Shown: positions 1-11,632, numbered from the stretch's first letter. The stretch: DNA of 64,000 nt from Acrasis kona (GCA_026419775.2 JAOPGA020000155.1:1-64000), one strand, 5' to 3'. Translations and numbers: made by a program. Notes: a model not told the origin generated them from the sequence alone.

Positions 1-1401
1 CGGCTAAATAAAGTATTTGTGCTGTTTCATTCTTTTCACCAAAACCTTGAGGTGCTGAAGTTTGCATACCACGAAGTGAGGTCTAATCATCAAGTGATCA
101 GTTCTCTTCAAATTGTTACATTGATACTTACTGTATCCGGGTTGTGTTCTATACCTTCATTTGCGACCAGTACATCTGCTTATTTCTTTTATTCGTTGAT
201 TGGGATATTTTTGCCATTGAATATTGTATTTTGTACTGGAATTTTCAACAGAAAAGGGTTTCATTGGTTTTTTGTTGTTGCTTTTGTAATATTGATTATT
301 TGTTATCCTATTGCTGCTTGTCTTGACATCCATGTATCAAGGACAAATACTGCAGCCATTACTATTATTATAACAGTTATTATAATTAACATGCAACCTC
401 TCACTCCTTTTATACTGAAAATTCCTTTATCTATTCTTGTCCCATTAGTCAGTATTTTGGTGAGGTTTTTTTATTTACAGTGGTTTGATTTGAATGAAAT
501 TGTACAATCTGCAGTGATTGTCATTTTGCAAACTGTGAGCTCCTACTTTTCTGCACGTGCTCTTTATGAATCGTTTGTTGTACATCAATCAATCACTCAA
601 AGTATTGATGATAGTCACACATCACAAGAAAGAAATAATAATGTTCTGAAGAGCTCACTACCAGATAATGTGATTGAAAGGCTCAAACAAGACGGAACCT
701 CTGTTCATGACCACATACAGAACGGGGGCGTATGTTTTATTGAACTAGATAGATTCGGAGAACTTTATAATAAGGATGGAGACTTAGCTCTCACTGTTTT
801 GAACCACCTGTTTAGTTGTTTTGACGAGCTTGCTGTTATGCATGGCGTTAATAAAATAAAGTCAATTGGTAGTGTCTACCTTGCCGTCTCCGGATTAGAT
901 GCTGATGATTACCAACAGTATCAAAGAATGGCTGCTTTTGCAATCGATGCAAATCATTTATCTGTACAAGTAATAGCTAGATATTCGACGGCTAGTCTTC
1001 CTCTTGATCAAATATTGAGTGTAAAGATAGGAATGCACGTTGGAAATTTTGACGCGTGTGTATTGGGTAGTATGAAATTCTTATATGATGTTTTTGGGGA
1101 TACCATTAATACAGCAAGTAGAATGATGAGTACGTGTCTGAACAACAAGATTCAAGTCTGCAGCGAGTCTGTTCTTGAGCTGGAAAACACCTACACACTA
1201 AAGAAGAGAGGCAAAATATCCATAAAGGGTAAAGGAGAATTGAGTACATGGTGGTTAGTTGCCGTCAAAACCGAGCTATCGCCGGTCGACATTCCTACAA
1301 TTGCAAGTTTAAACCAGACAACCCAGCACAACTCCTCAACAGAGGATTTATTAGGGTTTAAATACAATAAAATCGGAATGTATCGGGACAGCTTTGGGTG
1401 A
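1..1401 (+). CDS. membrane protein with degenerate class III nucleotidyl cyclase domain (5' partial)
   Basis: The frame is open from the first base of the window, so the true start lies upstream. The N-terminal half has about six hydrophobic segments (roughly residues 45-190). A class III adenylate/guanylate cyclase homology domain follows at roughly 235-420. The motif FGDTINTASRM near residue 370 keeps the Asn and Arg that in active cyclases contact ribose and stabilise the transition state. Both metal-binding Asp positions look altered: the first motif reads FIELDRFGEL (Glu where Asp is usual) and the second reads KSIGSVYLAV (Ser in place of Asp in the usual IGD). The domain family is clear from the sequence. 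That it is a pseudo-cyclase or regulatory subunit is inference. Confidence 0.75.
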   Translation, partial: RLNKVFVLFHSFHQNLEVLKFAYHEVRSNHQVISSLQIVTLILTVSGLCSIPSFATSTSAYFFYSLIGIFLPLNIVFCTGIFNRKGFHWFFVVAFVILIICYPIAACLDIHVSRTNTAAITIIITVIIINMQPLTPFILKIPLSILVPLVSILVRFFYLQWFDLNEIVQSAVIVILQTVSSYFSARALYESFVVHQSITQSIDDSHTSQERNNNVLKSSLPDNVIERLKQDGTSVHDHIQNGGVCFIELDRFGELYNKDGDLALTVLNHLFSCFDELAVMHGVNKIKSIGSVYLAVSGLDADDYQQYQRMAAFAIDANHLSVQVIARYSTASLPLDQILSVKIGMHVGNFDACVLGSMKFLYDVFGDTINTASRMMSTCLNNKIQVCSESVLELENTYTLKKRGKISIKGKGELSTWWLVAVKTELSPVDIPTIASLNQTTQHNSSTEDLLGFKYNKIGMYRDSFG

Positions 1402-1547
1402 ACATTGAAAATGTTTATTGTCAACTTATAGTGGTACTGTTCTCATTTTATGACATACTAGATGAGCTATAAATAGCCATCGCAAAAGTGCAATCGCTGC
1501 AGCGATTTTTACAGATAAATAAACACAACAACTTCGATAATAAATTA

Positions 1548-3126
1548 TTATTTCTTGTTTGTTACAATTCCATATAGTTCAAAACCACTTGCATTTAAAT
1601 AATGAGAGCCGCCACTATTCAAACCAGTCTGAACAATTCTGAAGTAGGAAAAGAATTTTTGTGTGGTAATAGGCCAGGTAAACGTGAGACAAGTTGCAGT
1701 AAGAGTCTGGTCGTTATTGTGACTTTTTAGAATGGTCCAATTGTTACCATCATTAGAACCCTGCAACATCCAGCTTCGAGGGATAAAACTACCGCTATTT
1801 ACAGTTCTATGACTCAAAGTATAATGAGTTGGATTTATTGCTAATTTGGAAGGTTCTAAAGTTACACCCATCCAGGAGTTTGGTGCGTTGTTAGTATGTA
1901 TATTCTTTGCTACTTTATTACCAACAAAATCCTCAATATGATAAGAAGCACTTGGTAAACCAGACGAAGCTGCAGTAACCCTTTTGACAACATGAGGATT
2001 CTTATAGGCCGAGCGACCTCTATCAGTTCCCAGCCAGTACATGACTCCTTTATTGTCATAGTTCGTTCCAGAGTAGAAGAGCTTTGTTTCTTTTATGACA
2101 TTAATATCACAAGTTGATAACTCTTTCAACAACCTACTCCCAATCTGTTTTAGCTCGGCATTTGCTTCAGGTGATTGGTCTTCATTGCCTATACCCTTTC
2201 TAACTTGTTTGATATAGTTTGATGTTGTCTCTAGAGCATTTTTTCTTACAGTGAGTTGATTGACTAGTATTTTATTAAGAACAATAACACATTATATACG
2301 TACTTTTTAAGGTCAGGTCTTTAATCTCTTTTTCAACTTGCTGACTACATACTAAAATGTCTTGGTCAATTTGAACGAGGGTCTTGTCGATGGTTGATAA
2401 TCCTTGTCGACATTCTTGGCTATAATCTTCCACTGTTATTTTATCATGATCCTTGTGTGTTCTGGAGTATGTACATTTAACACATACTAGCTGTTGGCAT
2501 GTTGTGCAGAACAAGTCTAGCACTATTCCTTTATGGAATGGACAGTACTTTGTCGAAGATTCTGTTAGCACATTACTAGTATGTCTTTTCATGATAAAGG
2601 AGGTGTGTTCCCTCTCATAGCATTCTTCACAAAAAGGCATGTTACAGTTATTACAATGTAAAGTACATTTTCTCTGCAAACACCCTTCACATAATGAACC
2701 CAGCTCCTTGAGTATTTCATTCAAATTAGCATTTGGTTTCAATTGTTTATTGATAGGGGATTGAAGGTCAATGGTGGTACGTTCTCCACAAGTTATACAC
2801 GTAATAAATGTTGAGTCGTCGTCAAAAGTAGAATAATCAGATGGAGGCTCATCCATGTTTGAAGAAGACTTGAAAGAAGATGTTGTTGACGTTCTAGGTG
2901 TGTGTACTGATAATGTAACTGTTGATGTAGTGGATGATCTAGGCGTGCTTAACGAATCTTGATTTTGTGATTGCGTGTCCAACTTTAAGGATTGAATGGC
3001 TGCCATTTTCTCTATACAAGTCAAACATAACGAATGACCACATTTCAAAATCTTAGGATTATTGTATACTTGGTAGCAAAAGGGACATGTCGCGTTGGTT
3101 TCATTTGCATCCCTTGCCGACAACAT
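1548..3126 (-). CDS. RING/B-box (TRIM-like) protein with discoidin-like C-terminal domain
   Basis: Model: exons 3126-2304 and 2263-1548, with a 40-nt intron (GTACGT...CTAG) that restores frame; 512 residues. Residues 14-45 start a RING-type zinc finger (CPFCYQVYNNPKILKCGHSLCLTC with a later CITC pair). A Ser/Thr-rich linker follows, then two B-box-like Cys/His clusters (about 145-235) and a helical stretch. The C-terminal 150 residues resemble the F5/8-type C (discoidin-like) fold, with GSNDGNNWTIL and a terminal FELYG strand. RING plus B-box plus coiled coil is the TRIM/E3 ubiquitin ligase layout in animals. E3 activity here is inferred from the RING only. The next gene starts divergently 54 bp away. 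Confidence 0.7.
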
Positions 3127-3180
3127 TAGTCAACTTCTAAACGCGGTCACCAAATTTTGTAAAATTCTGTTATATATAAG

Positions 3181-5198
3181 ATGACAGATTCTGGACTAGT
3201 GGTGGAGATTGATCTCTCTGGAGAAGTTGCTAGAGATGTTACAGACGACAAGAATCATGTTGAGCTACTAATAAATACCACAAAAGCAAGTTAATTAATA
3301 TAAAATCTAACGGTCAATTAGGATACATTATACTGCATTTTAAAAACAGGGTCGCAGAAACTAAACAAAGAATATCAAGAGTGTATAGGTGCATCTCTCT
3401 CTTCTCTATTAAACTTTTTCGACTGCGACGAAAAGTTTCTAATGCAAAACGTTGCTACAAACTTTCATTCAGTTTCAGCACTTTTGCACATAGTATGGAA
3501 CATCCTGGATAAGTTGCATAGCGTTGTAGAGTGTAGGTCTCTCCGTCTAGAGCCACTAACAGAGGATGAAATCACATACATACAACAAATGACGGACGTT
3601 TACGATGCTTTAAATGACGTGCTACGTTATGCAGAGGACGAAAATAACTCTGGTACAGTCGATTTGGCCATAGAGGATTGCACTATAGATGAGAAGATTG
3701 CGACAAAAGACTATGATGAAATACTTACCTCATCAAGCCTGGAACAACCTGACATTGAATACGTCGTTGATAGGTTTATATCAGCAGCAGGGTCCCAAGA
3801 GACTCTAATTCTGGGGGCCATAATGATAAAAATTGACGAACAGGTTATGGTTTATGTATTTTTATCAAATCTAAGGATAGTTCTGTGTAATTCCAACCTC
3901 ACATTAAAATCTGCATACGAGCTATATAACATTCAAAAAGGTAAATATACACCCTTTAAATTCTTATATTCCTTTAGTTCAAGCAAAATCAAAGAATACA
4001 CTGGAAATTAATACTACATCTCAAACATTAAAGCTATATACATTTGATTCGAAAAAGTGGTGCGATACAATAAATGATAATGTAAAAGAGGTATTCGCCC
4101 CAATCACCGCGACCATAGATCCACCGCCGAGAATCGATGATAGCGAAAAAGCTGAAATCATAGTTTCGGTCAAATCAGTGAGGGATTTAAGAAGGTCGAA
4201 GAAAAAGAGACCAGACAATCCGTTCTTTATGTGCGGAATAGGTAACCCAGAGCATTACAATCAAGACCGCACTGGTAGATTCAAGTCACAGACATTAAAG
4301 ACGAGGTCACCTAATTTTAACGAGAACTTTAGTTTATATTTGAGACCTGGAAGAGAACTCGTGCTGGACCTGAGATTATATAGTAGAGTTACTGGTGCAA
4401 GAAACGATTTTGCTTATGGCGTTGTAAACATACCGCTAAAAGACTTACTTTTTGAAAAGAATGGAGATTTGACGCATGAAATATCTGCTTGGTTTGATAT
4501 TCATACAGATATCGGGTAACTACAATGTTAATTTTGTTCTCTTAGTAATTTGTAGTGTACAAGGAAAGGTTAATGTGTCCATTAAACTGGCCAATATTGA
4601 TCCGCCATCATGGATTGAGGAGGGAGTATCCCTACCACCGCTACCTGTACTTGCCACATCAAACACTTTTGTTGTCTTCCACCAGGTAAACACGTATGCA
4701 TCGATCGGTATTAATACAAAGTAGTCAAGTTTCGTGCTATCCGGACTGTCTGGTGTACCTATTGGATATTTGAAGAAGAACAAAGGAGGTACACTGTATG
4801 AACTTATCGACAGCACAACCCGCCAAAAAATCTATTCTTTGGAGAAATCTGGTAGATTAAAGAAGGAATATGTGGTCAAAGATTGCATGGGAGATGTTAT
4901 TGCCACATGCTTCAACAAATTGAAAACTATTAGGAAGAAGAAAATCAGAATGACATTAGGCGATTCGGAAAATCTATATTCAATGGAGGGAGGTTGTTTT
5001 AATGATAAAAACAGTAACAATGAAGTGTTAGTTAGAAACATCTGTGGAAAGGCTGTTGCGTCGATCGCATTTATAGTAAACAACGGCTCTGCTGATGGAG
5101 CAAGCGATGGTAAAGGTATTCTTGTAAATATAATGTCTCCCTTGAGTGATAGACCGTTGTTGTTACTATTCTCGCTTTATGCTGCTATCACTGTTTAA
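3181..5198 (+). CDS. multidomain signalling/lipid protein: PH-like, C2, tubby/LURP-one-like
   Basis: Five exons by frame continuity: 3181-3289, 3350-3940, 3978-4515, 4556-4685, 4725-5198 (613 residues). Residues 1-150 are helical and unrecognised. About 150-255 looks like a PH domain: beta strands followed by a final helix with KKWCDTIND. About 288-430 is a C2 domain (VKSVRDLRRSKKKRPDNPFF; PNFNENFSL). The last 150 residues, separated by a hydrophilic join, match the tubby-like fold shared by phospholipid scramblases and LURP-one-related proteins (YELIDSTTRQKIYSLEKSG and a hydrophobic terminal helix LLLLFSLYAAI). All recognisable parts are membrane- or phosphoinositide-binding types, so a peripheral membrane role is likely. 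The N-terminus may be a degenerate RhoGEF, but I cannot show that. Confidence 0.65.
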
Positions 5199-5327
5199 AC
5201 ATACATAAATTCAATAACTTGTTTCGATATTCATCTTTTTGTTCAAAGTGTGCACGTGTCCGTCATGTTGTTTCTTTGCGAAGTGAAATTTGTTAGTCAA
5301 CTTCACTTGTTACACAAGATCACACAA

Positions 5328-6109
5328 ATGACTTTTCTTCATTTTGTCACATGTGCTGTATTGACATATGCACCAACATGGGTCATCTATAAATCATCAG
5401 AGGTTTCTGAGGGTGGCTACCCCAATATAGTATATGGTGTTATCGCTTATGCGTTAACTCTTTTCGCAAAGGTTTGTATACAAAATGATGTGAAAGTTTT
5501 AACAATGTAAAGTTACTTTTAATGGCTACATTTTTACCCCCGGAAACAACTACAACAGTTGCATCTTCAGATTCCACCCTACACCTGCGCATTAATCTTG
5601 TCCAGGAGTTTGTTAAGACAGTTATCGCGGGATTAGATATACTTGGAGTTTACATGATAATCAATAAAGCTGTAGGCCGCAACGTTGTTAAAATTGTTGG
5701 GATAGGTCTTGGGTGGTCACTTGGAGAGAATTTGTTATCACGCCTGATCCCGTTATGGATGGGTGCAAGAGGTTTAGAATTTGAGTGGAAACACATTCAA
5801 ATGGCGCTCTTAAGCAACATTAACATTTTATTATACATTAGCTTTGCCTCCTTGGTGTATTTGTATTCAAGAAAAATCGCCGACAGCCTAACAAGAACAC
5901 TACGCATTCAAATGGCCTTTTTAATATCCATCCCATTCATAATAGAGTAAGTCGAAAAAATGTGTTTTAAAAAGTTAATGTTTGCAAAAAGATGCATCAA
6001 ACACTTGTTTGGAGTGTATGATAGCTGGACCATTCTATTTATTCATCTTGTTTTGGTTGTTTTGGGTGCTTTTATTTCCTATGGTATGCACGTCAAATAT
6101 TCCAAATAG
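5328..6109 (+). CDS. TMEM147: TMEM147 family ER membrane protein
   Basis: Three exons: 5328-5471, 5513-5946, 5992-6109; 231 residues, close to the animal protein at about 224. The start was chosen because MTFLHFVTCAVLTYAPTW aligns with the conserved TMEM147 N-terminus; an upstream in-frame methionine is not needed. Strongly diagnostic are LGWSLGENLLSRLIPLWMGA and the following GLEFEWKHIQM, nearly identical to the family signature. Several transmembrane segments are evident. In animals TMEM147 sits in the ER membrane with the Nicalin-NOMO complex on translocons that make multi-pass proteins. Each intron (41 and 45 nt) contains a frame stop, so splicing is required. Confidence 0.9.
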
Positions 6110-6252
6110 TGCGTCACTGCTTCCAAAATTCAATTAGAATAATAAACCAATAAACGTTGTACCAATCCGCAACATATTATAGTTGACTATAATTGTATTT
6201 ATATGGCGTACTTACTGTTGTAACGTTTTTCACAATTTCCAACAAACAGATA

Positions 6253-6786
6253 ATGGGCAACGCAATCAAGAGTCTTCTAGGCGGCCTTTTCAAGAACAAG
6301 GAGGCACGCATTCTTATGGTCGGTTTGGACGCAGCCGGTAAGACTACTATCCTATACAAGCTTAAGCTCGATGAAAATGTAACAACTATCCCAACAATTG
6401 GATTCAACGTTGAGACCGTACAATACAAGAAGGTTACTTTCACCATGTGGGACGTAGGAGGACAAGACAAGATTAGACCCCTATGGCGCCATTACTATGC
6501 CAACACCCACGCTGTTATCTTCGTAGTTGATAGCAACGATCGCGAACGTATCGGAGAGGCTCGCGATGAACTACACAGAATGTTAGGTGACGACCAACTC
6601 CGTGATTGCATCTTGTTGTGCTTCGCCAACAAGCAAGATTTACCAAACGCCATGAATGCAGCCGAGATGACCGATAAACTAAGTCTCCACAACCTTAAAC
6701 AACGTAACTGGTTCATTCAACCATGTTGTGCCACTACAGGAGAAGGTCTATTCGAAGGTTTGGATTGGCTCTCTAGCAACTTGTAA
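6253..6786 (+). CDS. ARF1: ADP-ribosylation factor (Arf1 class)
   Basis: 177 residues, uninterrupted. It starts with MGN (Gly2 for N-myristoylation) and an amphipathic helix. All G-box motifs are present: P-loop GLDAAGKTT, switch I Thr in [17 protein letters not shown] (G3), NKQD (G4) and CATTGEGL (G5). This is an Arf1-type GTPase that recruits COPI and clathrin adaptors at the Golgi. The true ATG is 6253; the longer open frame upstream lacks a convincing start, and CAG just before the ATG could be a 5'UTR splice acceptor. Codon choice is richer in C-ending codons than in neighbours, as expected for a highly expressed gene. Confidence 0.95.
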   Translation: MGNAIKSLLGGLFKNKEARILMVGLDAAGKTTILYKLKLDENVTTIPTIGFNVETVQYKKVTFTMWDVGGQDKIRPLWRHYYANTHAVIFVVDSNDRERIGEARDELHRMLGDDQLRDCILLCFANKQDLPNAMNAAEMTDKLSLHNLKQRNWFIQPCCATTGEGLFEGLDWLSSNL

Positions 6787-6882
6787 GAAGCATGTATACT
6801 CGATTAAATATATCCTCTTTAACAATTGTTTGCACTCACTGCCAGTCCATTCAAAAATCATTTGAAAAAAAGTTTAATATTT

Positions 6883-8440
6883 TTATTGATCCATTACCCG
6901 TTGTGCGTTCTGTGCATTGGCAACGATGGCATCCTCGTCGGGTTGGTCCGACACATTATAAACCTTTGGACAAAACACTGATACAATTATCCAATTAATG
7001 TAAAGGGTAACCAACTCGTTGATGGCCCACAACACCCAACTATTGACCCACGACACGACCATGTACTCCACCAATATCATGCCAAGAGGTGTAACGATGA
7101 ACAATAGGAACGCCGATCTAAATGTTTTCATCATCTTTAGCTTAATGAACACTTCGCTTGAGTTTGCAGCAAATTGTTGTTCCGACGTTAGCATGCTCAA
7201 TCTCTCCGCCGTTTGGTTCAATGCGATAATGATTGAAAATAGAATTAAATACTTGACGACACGGAATGAGAGGACGTAGGCCGGACACAATGCAGGTTGT
7301 TGACAGAAGGCATATAGGATGCGGAACACCATGTATGTTGTGAATGAAAGTACGATGAACTGTCTCTTTGTTCCCAAGTCCTCGATGGTGATGGTCCATC
7401 CCATGGAGACCAACAGCATGATTAACAGAAAAGCTGCTTCGGATATTCCTGCTAAAATGTCTACTGTGACGCTGACTGAGAATGGAAGCGATCCTAGCCT
7501 TGATAGTATTTGGTAGTGGTTGAAGCGACCAAACATTCCAATCGTTTGGCAAATGAGAGCAAGTCCGACGACGTAATGGATACCAGTGGCATGACGTCTG
7601 GAAAATGATTAGATGATGATGAAAAGTTCATACCTGTCTTTGATCACTGTGAAGGCCCAATAAAAGTTTAAAGTTACAAAGAAGAGGAACATTACGAATG
7701 AAACAAGAATCAATGGAATGTTCTGTGTTGACAAGTGTTGACCTCTTTGATTCATTGCTGTCATGCTGAATTCAATCTTTGCAGTATGTAAAGAATTGAA
7801 TGATTTTTGATTACTTACTTCAAGAACAGTTTTGGTCTGAGTGGGTTCGCACCGTAAAAGTATGAAAGCATAATGATCTGGTTCCACAAAAACAAAAGTT
7901 TTGTTGATTAAATTCTCAGCAACGCGTGGGTGTATTGAGGGTGTCAAGGAGGTATTCATGCTATATACAGTCTGATTCAAGTCAGTGAACATGTAACTAC
8001 TTTCTAAAGGTTGGATCTATAGATTATTACTTTTTAAAGTCAAAATTCTTACTATCGTCATTGGTAGTTGACATAGATATGCTGCTAATTCTGGTTTCAC
8101 ATCCCACCCTTCGCTTACCACTAAAGCCTATGTATTTAATAAATCACTAAAGCACACATTCTCTTACTAATAAATTATACGGCAGCACTGCAAATTTGAG
8201 ATCAGCTTGTTGTGCCAAATCCTATCGTTTGTTAAAATTAAATATTGGCTTTAATCGTACGTGTATTCCTTTGATCGAAACAGCTAATGTCCCCCCCTTT
8301 TCGAACCCGAAATCTTGTATCATCACGGCATTCCAAGCCTGTGCGATTGTGTACAGTTTTTTATTTATGAATATACAATGTGCATTTTGAAGAAGCAGTA
8401 TAGAAATGATGAGACCGAGAACACGAAACATCGATTTCAT
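6883..8440 (-). CDS. GOST-family seven-transmembrane protein (GPR107/GPR108/TMEM87-like)
   Basis: Five exons: 8440-8261, 8221-8168, 8127-8053, 8016-7634, 7597-6883; 468 residues. A signal peptide covers residues 1-22 (FRVLGLIISILLLQNAHC). A luminal beta-rich domain with N-linked sequons reaches about residue 215, then seven hydrophobic helices begin with IPLILVSFVMFLFFVTLNFYW. The W-H-P-like and MGWTITIEDLG segments fit the GOST group (Golgi-dynamics/lung seven-TM receptors), which act in post-Golgi trafficking rather than classical G-protein signalling. Exons 2 and 3 are only 54 and 75 nt, and each was required for frame continuity. The gene starts divergently 72 bp from the next one. Confidence 0.75.
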
Positions 8441-8512
8441 TGAATATGAATATTGTAATAGATATTATTACAATCTATGGTGTTCCAAAGGAAAGTAGAA
8501 GTTGATTAAATT

Positions 8513-9780
8513 ATGTCAAGGACGAGAAAACCCAAAGATGACACAAAGCATACTATCGATATAGAATGGGACGTGGACCCATCTCAATCGTAACGTCCAT
8601 ATTGTATTTTTATTAATAAACCCAATAGTCTATCTCAGCAAGAAACACCAGCAAATCAGCTGAAGATAGAAGTATACTCCAGGAAAATAAAAAACTTGGA
8701 GAAAAGCCCCTCTGATATTCTTTTCCGGACACATCAATATGAATTCAAGGTTCAGCCTGATTCTAAATTTTGGGACTGGGCTGGTTCAAAATATGGATTC
8801 GTTATGGATCTAAAGATTTTTAAAAGAAGAGAAGACAATTGTATAAGCAAAGTGGACGAGTATGATTTATGGGTGGAATACTTTAACGACGATAAACCCC
8901 TTATCACATGTACATTTACTGAAGACAGTGTGGAGGGTGTTTGGAGGCTTAATTTAGGGTAAGACTAATCGTTTTCACATGCACTACCAATTAGATGGCC
9001 CGACAACTCCATCAACTGGAAAGGCACCTTCTGTTTTGAACTTAGTGTCTTTAAAAGAACAGACAGAGAGACATTTAGGAGGATAGCATCCAAAAGAAGT
9101 TCAGGTTTTACAGTATACTCAAAACCAGAGGTATACCTCAAACGTAAGTCTACAAACATTCACTCTCATACAAAACTCAATTAGAAATTTTGAGAGGTGA
9201 TGTAGTTGAAGTAATCAAAACATCATGGAAGAGGAAAATTAAGGATGATTCCCAAACTGTAAGTATCAAGAAACAAAAAACCACACAGCAGCAACCAACA
9301 ACGACACCTACCGAGACGGACGCCGTTACAACAACAAAAACTTCATCAAGTGTCAAAAAAGAAAAGAATAAATTTTTTGATGATGACGCGTACGGCCACG
9401 AACCTACTTCCTCCACAACGCTGCGGCCACAAGATACCTTGGAACAATTTTTCGCATGCGCCCCTTCAAACCAATCTAGTTCACAACCTTCGTCTCAACC
9501 GTTTAGTTTCACGCCGCCGAGTGAAATTCCTGCACTTCCGAAATCTCCGTTAGGAAGCCAGGGATCATCACGAGGACTCTTAAAATTAACTTTTAGTCAA
9601 GAAAATGGAACATTTTCACAATCAATGGAGTCGAATAACAATGTGCATTCGTTGTTGTTTGGGATTGGACCTCCGTTGGAGGATAATAGTGAGAGTAGTG
9701 AAGAGGACTATAATAGATATAGCGATTCAATGTATCTTGATGCATCAAAAGATCCTTCATTGTTTTGTTCTTCGCAATAA
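8513..9780 (+). CDS. unrecognised protein with two-part folded N-terminus and acidic Ser/Gln-rich tail
   Basis: Four exons: 8513-8589, 8629-8958, 8995-9143, 9185-9780; 383 residues. Residues 1-25 are basic. About 40-190 look like a folded mixed alpha/beta region with many aromatic residues (KFWDWAGSKYGFVMDLKIFK; SSGFTVYSKPEVYLKR). The segment SGFTVYSKPEVYLKR has the feel of a DNA-binding immunoglobulin-fold family, but I cannot name one. From about 205 the chain is low-complexity, with basic clusters WKRKIKDD and KKQK that could be nuclear signals, then Thr/Gln/Ser-rich and finally acidic (NSESSEEDYN). A nuclear regulator is a guess only. Confidence 0.6.
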
Positions 9781-9812
9781 ATAGTGTTTCTTTAAAAAAA
9801 GTGCGTTTTATT

Positions 9813-11030
9813 TTATAAAAGTGTTTTTAAATGTTCAATGACACGATCTGTTACTTGCTTGGTAGTCGCGGTGCCTCCTAGATCTGGAGACCAGGCGTCT
9901 TTATCTGATAGTGTGCGAGAAACGGCCTCTTCTATTTGTGAACCAACAAGAGAGTATTTGTTTTGTTCGGTTCCTATTCTCTTTAGAAGTAAAGCAGCAG
10001 CGCTAATTGTTGCAAGTGGATTGGCAATGTTTTTTCCTTGAATGTCTGGAGCTGATCCATGAACTGTTTATTGTGAGTTAATTGTTGACAATTATACTTT
10101 ACCTGGTTCTACAAGGGTGAAGGTGTCACTTACATTTGCACTTGGTACAAGTCCAAGACCACCGACAAGAGCTGCACCAGCATCTGAAAGTATATCACCA
10201 TACAAGTTTGGAGCGACCACTACATCGTATTGTTGTGGATTCTTTCGATTGTGAGATTGAAAAAAAAAATGTTGTAATCTTACCAAGAACATCTTATACA
10301 CCATGCTGTCCACTAGTTGTTCTTCTACTTGAACGTCAGGATACTTTTCAGCAATAGACAAGCAACTCTCTCTAAATAGACCATCAGTGACACTCATCAC
10401 GTTGCTCTTATGGACAATGGTGACTTTGGCCTTCTTGTGCTGTGAGTCTTGTTCTCTGTTGCTTTGGCGAAGTTGAGCTTGTTTAAATGCAATCTCGGCA
10501 ATTCTTTTTGATGCTTTTTTTGTAATTACTCTGTCCGCAACTGCTTTCTCTTCTTTTTCGTCGTATCTCTCCTGCTTTACGTACAGACACTCTGTATTCT
10601 CGCGAACAATTAGCATATCAACGCCAAGGAAACTCTTATTCACTTGAATTTTTGGTGATTTGACAGGTCTCAAATTAGCATACAAATCTAGTTGGGACCT
10701 CATTGCGACGATAGGCGAACTGTATCCCTTAACGCGTGTGGAAGGAGAAGAAACAGAGCCAAAGATTGCTCCATCACATTCATCCTTTAAAACACGCACA
10801 GTTTCATCAGGTAAAGCTTTACCTTGTTTTTCAAATGTTCCCCAACCTGCTTCTAGGTTAACATACTTGAGTGGCTCCAAGTTGCGTTTGTTGAGAGCGA
10901 AATCAATGACGCGGACGGCTTCTGGTACAATCTCCGTGCCAATACCATCAGCTGGTATTAGGGCGATTGTCTTTGGTGCTCTGGTCGCGATGTTTCTCGA
11001 GAATGATCTGAGTAATGGTGTTCTCAACAT
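9813..11030 (-). CDS. LYS12: homoisocitrate dehydrogenase, mitochondrial (LYS12-like)
   Basis: Three exons: 11030-10284, 10241-10103, 10063-9813; 378 residues. The first intron (42 nt) is a multiple of three and stop-free, so it hides inside a longer open frame; removing it restores the family spacing [19 protein letters not shown]. The N-terminus ([17 protein letters not shown]) is a typical mitochondrial presequence. In the beta-decarboxylating dehydrogenase family the substrate loop decides specificity: [18 protein letters not shown] matches fungal homoisocitrate dehydrogenase rather than isocitrate or isopropylmalate enzymes. [19 protein letters not shown] and HGSAPDI complete the active site. 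It would oxidise homoisocitrate to 2-oxoadipate in the alpha-aminoadipate route to lysine. Confidence 0.85.
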
Positions 11031-11161
11031 TGTTGAAAATTATTATGAATACCCGGAGAATTAGATTACCAGAGAAATGACATGGGACAAGTAAACGATG
11101 ATCAATGAATTACTTGAATGTACCTCTATGAGTTTATCTTTTATTGAGATGGAGCTGCAAG

Positions 11162-11632
11162 TCATAGTATGATCTTAATTCTACCTGTCTTCTTTTTCTT
11201 CTTATCATCTGTTGATGAATTATGAGAAACCCAACAACCACCAGAAATTGGCTTCTTCGTACAAATGGCCTTCAATTCTCTCACATAAGTATAACATTGA
11301 ATCATGTTACTTGTTTCAGATCCTTCCCTATCCAACACAAATGCATCCACCAAGACTCTAGTGTAGAAATCAGGTGCACCCTCAATATAATCTGCCATCT
11401 TAACCTTGAGTGGCATCATTGATGGTGGGAACTGCACAATCTCACCCACAACTACATCACTGACACCATCGGTGCCGCAAATTACGGGATAGTCACTAAA
11501 AAACAATCGATGACCCTTTATGATGGCCTTGTATTTGGCCACCTCTCCAACATGAAAATCGTCGCGCCAAGGAGCTTGATGAGGACAGTCGCTTCGGAGT
11601 GTTCCATACACAAAAAATGAAAAGACGGACAT
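11162..11632 (-). CDS. gamma-glutamylcyclotransferase / AIG2-like protein
   Basis: 156 residues. The ATG at 11632 was chosen because the domain begins immediately (FFVYGTLRSDCPHQ); the longer open frame upstream runs into the RAB1 tail. The YGTLR motif forms the substrate pocket of GGCT-fold enzymes. ADYIEGAPDFYTR later carries a Glu at the position used as general acid/base in the family (compare plant AIG2). The C-terminus is Lys-rich and without a known domain. The family cleaves gamma-glutamyl peptides or gamma-glutamylamines; the exact substrate cannot be read from sequence. It lies 80 bp downstream of RAB1 on the same strand. Confidence 0.7.
   Translation of the reverse strand: MSVFSFFVYGTLRSDCPHQAPWRDDFHVGEVAKYKAIIKGHRLFFSDYPVICGTDGVSDVVVGEIVQFPPSMMPLKVKMADYIEGAPDFYTRVLVDAFVLDREGSETSNMIQCYTYVRELKAICTKKPISGGCWVSHNSSTDDKKKKKTGRIKIIL

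Noticed and set aside
3350-3800. RhoGEF (DH) domain in the PH-C2 protein
   Set aside because: The region is helical and precedes a PH-like domain, but I see none of the DH signature blocks.
5250-5327. N-terminal extension of TMEM147 starting upstream of 5328
   Set aside because: The family N-terminus begins exactly at MTFLHF; the upstream residues show no similarity and are probably leader.
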